A DNA stretch of 28,327 nucleotides from CAZEDU01 sp964511185 (lineage in GTDB: Bacteria > Myxococcota > Myxococcia > Myxococcales > Myxococcaceae), in the NCBI GenBank assembly GCA_964511185.1, contig CAZEDU010000066.1, positions 1 through 28,327 of the forward strand, given 5' to 3'. Both the position numbers and the translations under genes were made by a program. Shown here one piece after another: positions 24,518 through 28,327 of the stretch. Each line of letters starts with the position of its first letter. Positions within the stretch are counted from its first letter, which is position 1. Below the pieces are notes generated by a model. The model was not told the DNA's origin and searched no databases. It saw only the letters and a list, made by a program, of their open reading frames with translations.

Positions 24518-25573
24518 TCAACCCATGGTTACAAGCGCCGTGCCGACGCCGTCCCCAACGGGTCCGGCAGCTTGCGCGCTCGGACGGACAGGAGGCGTTG
24601 TCAGATTGTCACGCGTGCTCGAGGGGCGAAGACAGCTTCGGCTCTCGCGGCTCTCCACCGAATACGGCCGACCGGGCGCGGCGGGCGCGGCGCTGCGCTT
24701 GCCCTGCACTGCGAGCACCAGGAGCGTCAGCGCGTAGGGCAAAGCCAACAGCACGCCCTGCGGCACGTAGGTGGTTAGGGCAGGGAACGACGACTGCAGA
24801 CCGATGCGCAGCGCGTTGCCAAAAGAGAAGAACAGCGCCGCGCCGAACGCGCCGAGCGCCGACCAGCGGCCGAACACCATCGCCGCGACGGCCATGAAGC
24901 CCAGGCCCGCGGGCATGTTGTCTTCGAAGCGGTCGAGCGTGGCGGTCGACAGCGACGCGCCGCCCAGGCCCGCGAGCAGCCCGCTCACCAACACGCACGC
25001 CCAGCGCACGCGCGCCACCGACACGCCCACCGTGGCCGCCGACTGCGGCCGCTCGCCGATGGCGCGCACCCGAAGGCCCCAGCGCGTGGAGCGAAAGAAC
25101 GCGTGCACCGCGAAGGGGAGCACGAGCGCCAAGTAGGTGAGGGCGGAGTGGCCCTGCAGCACGCGAAGCACCGGCACGTCCCGCAGCGCGGCCCAGCGCC
25201 AGCGCGCCAGCTGCGCGATCTCCGGCGTGCCGTTGGGCGAGAAGAACGCCTCGAGCAGGAAGGTGCCGAGCGCGAGCGCGATGAGGTTGATGGCCATGCC
25301 CGAGACGACCTGCTCGCTCTTGAGCCGGACGCACAACAGGGCGTGCACGCCCGCCAGGGAAGCGCCGGCGAGCATGCCGACCGGCACGGCCCAGGGCGTC
25401 GGCATCACCAGGGCCGCCACCGCGGCGGCGAAGGCCCCACCGCGCATCATCCCTTCGACGCCGACGTTCACCACGCCCGAGCGCTCCGACACGGTCGCCC
25501 CCAGCGCGGCGAAGATGAGGGCGGGCGCGGTATCGAGCGCGCCGAACAGCAGCGCTTCCAAGAGCTCGAGCAT
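24518..25573 (-). CDS. ABC transporter permease, nucleoside-type (NupC/YufQ-like)
   Basis: A 351-residue membrane protein of the BPD_transp_2 family (RbsC-like). Hydrophobic helices run through residues 1-300, with the family segments TVSERSGVVNVGVEGMM near the N-terminus and RVRAIGERPQSAATVGV before the later helices. It would form half of the translocation path for nucleosides or related compounds. The usual family end is near residue 305 (APAAPGRPY); here about 45 polar residues follow that have no hydrophobic character and no known similarity. The stop is one base before the glycosyltransferase start. The ATG at 25573 is 3 bp after the stop of the partner permease. Confidence 0.92.
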   Translation of the reverse strand: MLELLEALLFGALDTAPALIFAALGATVSERSGVVNVGVEGMMRGGAFAAAVAALVMPTPWAVPVGMLAGASLAGVHALLCVRLKSEQVVSGMAINLIALALGTFLLEAFFSPNGTPEIAQLARWRWAALRDVPVLRVLQGHSALTYLALVLPFAVHAFFRSTRWGLRVRAIGERPQSAATVGVSVARVRWACVLVSGLLAGLGGASLSTATLDRFEDNMPAGLGFMAVAAMVFGRWSALGAFGAALFFSFGNALRIGLQSSFPALTTYVPQGVLLALPYALTLLVLAVQGKRSAAPAAPGRPYSVESRESRSCLRPSSTRDNLTTPPVRPSAQAAGPVGDGVGTALVTMG

Positions 25574-25576
25574 CGT

Positions 25577-26668
25577 CTATGCCTCCGCCGCCTTGCGCCG
25601 CCGAAAGCGGTGCACGAAGAGCTGGGCCGCGACGAAGAGCAGGCTCAGGCCCTGAATCAGCTCTGGGAAGCTCTGGTGCACCCCGAAGAGCTGCATGCGC
25701 GTGCCGCCGGCCCTGAGCGCGCCGAACGCGACGGCCGAGGCGAAGACGCCCGCTGGGTGCGTCTGGCCGACCAGCGCGATGGCGATGCCGTCGAAGCCGT
25801 ACGGCGCTCCGAGCGTGGCGGGGAACTTCATCTCGGTGCCCATCACCAACACCGCGCCGGCGAGCCCCGCCAGCGCGCCGGCGAGGAACATGCCCTGGTA
25901 GATGCGCCGCTCGACCGGGATGCCGCTCCCGCGCGCGGCGTCGGCGTTCAGCCCCACCGCGCGCGACTGGAAGCCCCAGGACGTCCGCTGCAGCCAGAGC
26001 CAGACCGCGAGCGCGGCCGCCATCGCGAGCACGAAGCCCAAGTTCAGGCGCGAGGCGTCGCCGAACAGGCGCGGCAGCGCGGCGGTCGCGGCGATCTCAT
26101 CCGTCCCTGACGCCGAGTGGCCCGCACCCGCAGTCGCGCGCAGCGGGCCCACCACCAGCCAGTTCTCGATCAAGCTGACGGCGATCCAGTTCAGCATGAT
26201 GGTCGAGATGACCTCGTGCACGCCGCGGCGGACCTTGAGCCACGCGGGGAAGAGCCCGTAGAGGCCCGCGCCGCCGGCGGCCGCCAACAGGCACAGCGGG
26301 ACGTGCAGCCACGCCGGCAACGACAGCTGCGCGCCGACGACCGCGCTCGCCAACGCGCCGACCATCAGCTGGCCCTGCGCGCCGATGTTGAAGAGGCCCA
26401 GCCGAAACGCCACCGCCACCGACAGCCCGGTGAAGGTGAGCAGCGCCGCCTTGATGCTCGCCTCGCCCAGCGGCCGCCACAGCACCGCGGCGTCCGCGCC
26501 CGAGAGGAGGCGCGGCCAGTCTCCCAGCCCGCCCCACAGCATCGCCAGGTACGCGTCGGCGGCGGTCGACAGGCTCCGCGACGCCACCGCGATGGCGACG
26601 AAGCAGACCGCCACCGCCAGCGCGACCGAGGCGATGGAGGGGAGCGCCTGGCGCGCGCGATCAAGCAC
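25577..26668 (-). CDS. ABC transporter permease, nucleoside-type (NupB/YufP-like)
   Basis: A 363-residue permease with about nine hydrophobic helices. It shows the markers of the BMP-linked nucleoside importers: FRLGLFNIGAQGQLMVGAL (about 88-106), GVHEVISTIMLNWIA (about 149-163), and RAVGLNADAARGSGIPV in the cytoplasmic loop that contacts the ATPase. It starts at a GTG (26668) overlapping the ATPase stop by 8 bp and ends 3 bp before the second permease, so the three are one translational unit. Substrate class (nucleosides) is inferred from the family and the BMP protein upstream, not from binding-site residues. Confidence 0.93.
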   Translation of the reverse strand: MLDRARQALPSIASVALAVAVCFVAIAVASRSLSTAADAYLAMLWGGLGDWPRLLSGADAAVLWRPLGEASIKAALLTFTGLSVAVAFRLGLFNIGAQGQLMVGALASAVVGAQLSLPAWLHVPLCLLAAAGGAGLYGLFPAWLKVRRGVHEVISTIMLNWIAVSLIENWLVVGPLRATAGAGHSASGTDEIAATAALPRLFGDASRLNLGFVLAMAAALAVWLWLQRTSWGFQSRAVGLNADAARGSGIPVERRIYQGMFLAGALAGLAGAVLVMGTEMKFPATLGAPYGFDGIAIALVGQTHPAGVFASAVAFGALRAGGTRMQLFGVHQSFPELIQGLSLLFVAAQLFVHRFRRRKAAEA

Positions 26669-28187
26669 GGCGCACCTCCGGGCTGTCGGTGCCGGCGCCG
26701 AGCATCAGCCGCCCCAGCTCGCGCGCGTCGAGCTGGCCCTTCAGCCGCTCGGCGACGACGCGGCCGTCGACCATCACCGCGACGCGGTCGCTCAGGGCGA
26801 TGAGCTCGTCCAGGTCGAACGAGACGAGCAGAACCGCGCCGCCGCCGTCCCGGAACGCCCGCAGCCGGTTGTGCACCGCGGCCACGGCGGCGATGTCGAG
26901 GCCGCGCGTCGGCTGCACCGCGACGAGCAGGCTCGGCCGCGCGTCGAGCTCGCGGCCCACCACCAGCTTCTGCTGGTTCCCACCGGACAGGTCCGCGAGC
27001 TTCCATCGCGGCTCCGGCGGCCGCACGTCGTGGTCGTCGAGCAGCGCCTTGGCCTTCGCGCGCCGCGCGGCGAAGTCGATGAGCCCCCGCCGCACGAACG
27101 GCGCGCCGGTGCGGCCCAGCGCCAGGTTCTCTTCCAGCGTCATCGCCGGCACCACCGCCTCGCGCAGCCGATCTTCGGGGATGTGGCCCACGCCCAAGGC
27201 GCGCATCCGCGCGGGGGTCGGCCGCGGCACCACCGCCCCGCGCAGCGTCAGCTGGCCCGCGCTCGGCCGCAAGAGCCCCGCCGCCACGCGCGCCAGCTCT
27301 CGCTGGCCGTTGCCGTCGACGCCGGCGATGCCGACGATCTCCCGCTCCCGAACGCCGAAGGTGACGCCGCGCAGCGCCGGCACGCCGTTGTCGTGCAGCG
27401 CGTGCACGCCGTGCAGCTCGAGCACCGGCGCGCCCGGGCCTCCGTCGGTCTTCGCGGCCGCGAGGAAGGCGTGGGCGCTCTCGCCGAGCATCAGCCCGGC
27501 CAGGTCGGCGCTGGCCACGTCCTCGCGCGCGACCTCGGCGACCTTCCTCCCGCGCCGCATCACCGCCACCCGCGTGGCGACCGCGCGCACCTCGCGCAGC
27601 TTGTGGGTGAGCAGCACCACGGTGGTGCCCGATGCGGCGAGTGAGCGGATGACCCGAAGCAGCTCGTCAGACTCCTGCGGCGTCAGCACCGCGGTCGGCT
27701 CGTCGAGGACGAGCACGCGCACGCGCCGGTGCAGCGCGCGCAAGATCTCCACCTTCTGCTGCGTTCCCACCGACAGGGCGTCGACCTTCGCCAGCGGGTC
27801 GACCTGAAAGCCCACGCGCCCGCACGCCGCCCGGACCTGCTCGACGGCGGCGTCCCAGTCGAGCCTGCCTCGGCGCACGGGCTCGTGGCCGAGCACCACG
27901 TTCTCGGCGACGGTGAGCGCCGGCACGANNNNNNNNNNCTGGTGCACCATGCCGATGCCCAGGTCGATGGCGTCCTTCGGGCTGCGCAGCGCCACCGGTT
28001 GGCCGTCGACGCGGATTCGTCCCGCGTCGGGTCGGTACATGCCGTAGAGCACGTTCATCAGCGTCGACTTGCCGGCGCCGTTCTCGCCCACCACGGCGAG
28101 CACCTCGCCGTCGCCGACGTCGAGCGACACGTCGTCGAGCGCGCGGCAGTCGCCGAACGACTTGGAGATGTGCTCGAGGGAGATCAG
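26661..28187 (-). CDS. ABC transporter ATP-binding protein, double NBD, nucleoside-type (NupA/YufO-like)
   Basis: About 508 residues with two nucleotide-binding domains. The first has Walker A GENGAGKS (34-41), signature LSVGTQQKVEILRAL and Walker B VLVLDEPT. The second has the degenerate P-loop usual in this family (GIAGVDGNGQREL) and the signature LSGGNQQKLVVGREL. It powers the adjacent permeases. The reading frame carrying the conserved first strand (LISLEHISKSFGDCRALDD) is open up to an in-frame TAG at 28209-28211, but the only upstream candidate is a CTG at 28187; an ATG at 28196-28198 is in another frame. A GTG at 28130 would delete that conserved strand. So either CTG is used or there is a small sequence error. 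Ten N interrupt the Q-loop region but the frame is kept (GMVHQ-4 residues-VPALTVAEN). Confidence 0.92.
   Translation of the reverse strand: MISLEHISKSFGDCRALDDVSLDVGDGEVLAVVGENGAGKSTLMNVLYGMYRPDAGRIRVDGQPVALRSPKDAIDLGIGMVHQXXXXVPALTVAENVVLGHEPVRRGRLDWDAAVEQVRAACGRVGFQVDPLAKVDALSVGTQQKVEILRALHRRVRVLVLDEPTAVLTPQESDELLRVIRSLAASGTTVVLLTHKLREVRAVATRVAVMRRGRKVAEVAREDVASADLAGLMLGESAHAFLAAAKTDGGPGAPVLELHGVHALHDNGVPALRGVTFGVREREIVGIAGVDGNGQRELARVAAGLLRPSAGQLTLRGAVVPRPTPARMRALGVGHIPEDRLREAVVPAMTLEENLALGRTGAPFVRRGLIDFAARRAKAKALLDDHDVRPPEPRWKLADLSGGNQQKLVVGRELDARPSLLVAVQPTRGLDIAAVAAVHNRLRAFRDGGGAVLLVSFDLDELIALSDRVAVMVDGRVVAERLKGQLDARELGRLMLGAGTDSPEVRRA
27929..27938. other. Ten-N run in the ABC ATPase gene
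   Basis: Ten N. Here the frame and the expected number of residues (four, typically HFxL after GMVHQ) fit exactly, unlike the other two gaps. Confidence 0.95.
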
Positions 28188-28208
28188 ACCCGCATGCCTC
28201 GGTCGAAG

Positions 28209-28327
28209 CTAGAGCCCGCTGGGCGTCGAGGGGACCTTCAGCTCCCCGTCGATCACTTTCTTCCGCAGCGCCTCGACCTGCTCGAGCAGCGAGGCCTTGT
28301 TGGGCAGATCGACGCGGACCTCGGCGT
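28209..28327 (-). CDS. 3' end of a BMP-family substrate-binding lipoprotein (partial)
   Basis: The last 38 codons of a minus-strand gene that runs off the right edge. The sequence ends VRVDLPNKASLLEQVEALRK, then KVIDGELKVPSTPSGL. The pattern of a helix followed by (I/V)xDGxxxVP at the very C-terminus is the usual end of BMP/Med-type basic membrane lipoproteins, the nucleoside-binding proteins of this ABC class. It is directly upstream of the ATPase, the expected position. The assignment relies on a short segment plus context. Confidence 0.65.
   Translation of the reverse strand, partial: AEVRVDLPNKASLLEQVEALRKKVIDGELKVPSTPSGL

Overview
The window comes from a high-GC myxobacterium (phylum Myxococcota, inferred). 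It carries a gliding-complex-type zinc ribbon/GYF/TonB-like protein (GltJ/AgmX family), a FYDLN-type acidic zinc protein, paired microcompartment vertex proteins like those of Haliangium, and very GC-rich genes with frequent start/stop overlaps. It is a draft scaffold: three runs of exactly 10 N (12295-12304, 13506-13515, 27929-27938) each interrupt a coding region.

Region 1 (1-9170) is an accessory, defence-type island, visibly less GC-rich than the rest. It starts with the tail of an unknown gene and a GNAT acetyltransferase. Next comes a compact minus-strand operon, cas3-csb3-csb1-csb2, which is the complete interference module of a subtype I-G (formerly I-U) CRISPR-Cas system in the same order as the Geobacter GSU0051-0054 genes. 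Every gene junction in it is an ATGA overlap. No cas1, cas2, cas4 or CRISPR array is visible. A 474-bp intergenic region with AT-rich patches and a two-turn-spaced direct repeat separates it from a divergent AAA_14/DUF4143 ATPase.

Region 2 (9172-11712) is core-like: a type I RNase H, a coiled-coil C4 zinc-ribbon protein, a ferredoxin with four 4Fe-4S motifs, a strong hairpin, and a FYDLN protein.

Region 3 (11713-18658) is the most interesting. A GltJ-like envelope protein is followed closely by two tandem bacterial microcompartment pentamer genes (BMC-P, EutN/CcmL fold), a class II aldolase, an opposing secreted metallo-beta-lactamase-fold protein, a deoxyribose-phosphate aldolase (DeoC), a DksA/TraR-type zinc finger protein and a PGM2-like phosphopentomutase/phosphoglucomutase. 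DeoC has an N-terminal amphipathic helix and a Cys-rich linker that look like a cargo-targeting tag. No BMC-H or BMC-T shell gene is in the window, so this looks like a satellite locus of a microcompartment.

Region 4 (18710-28327) holds an exported barrel-like protein, a full-length pyruvate carboxylase, a zf-TFIIB protein, a family 2 glycosyltransferase and a nucleoside-type ABC importer (two permeases, a double ATPase and the end of a BMP-family binding lipoprotein). Read together, the genes suggest a route: nucleoside uptake, phosphorolysis (enzyme not in the window), deoxyribose-1-phosphate to deoxyribose-5-phosphate by the mutase, and cleavage by DeoC to glyceraldehyde-3-phosphate plus acetaldehyde inside a protein shell. 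That pathway is inference; the family assignments are well supported by motifs.
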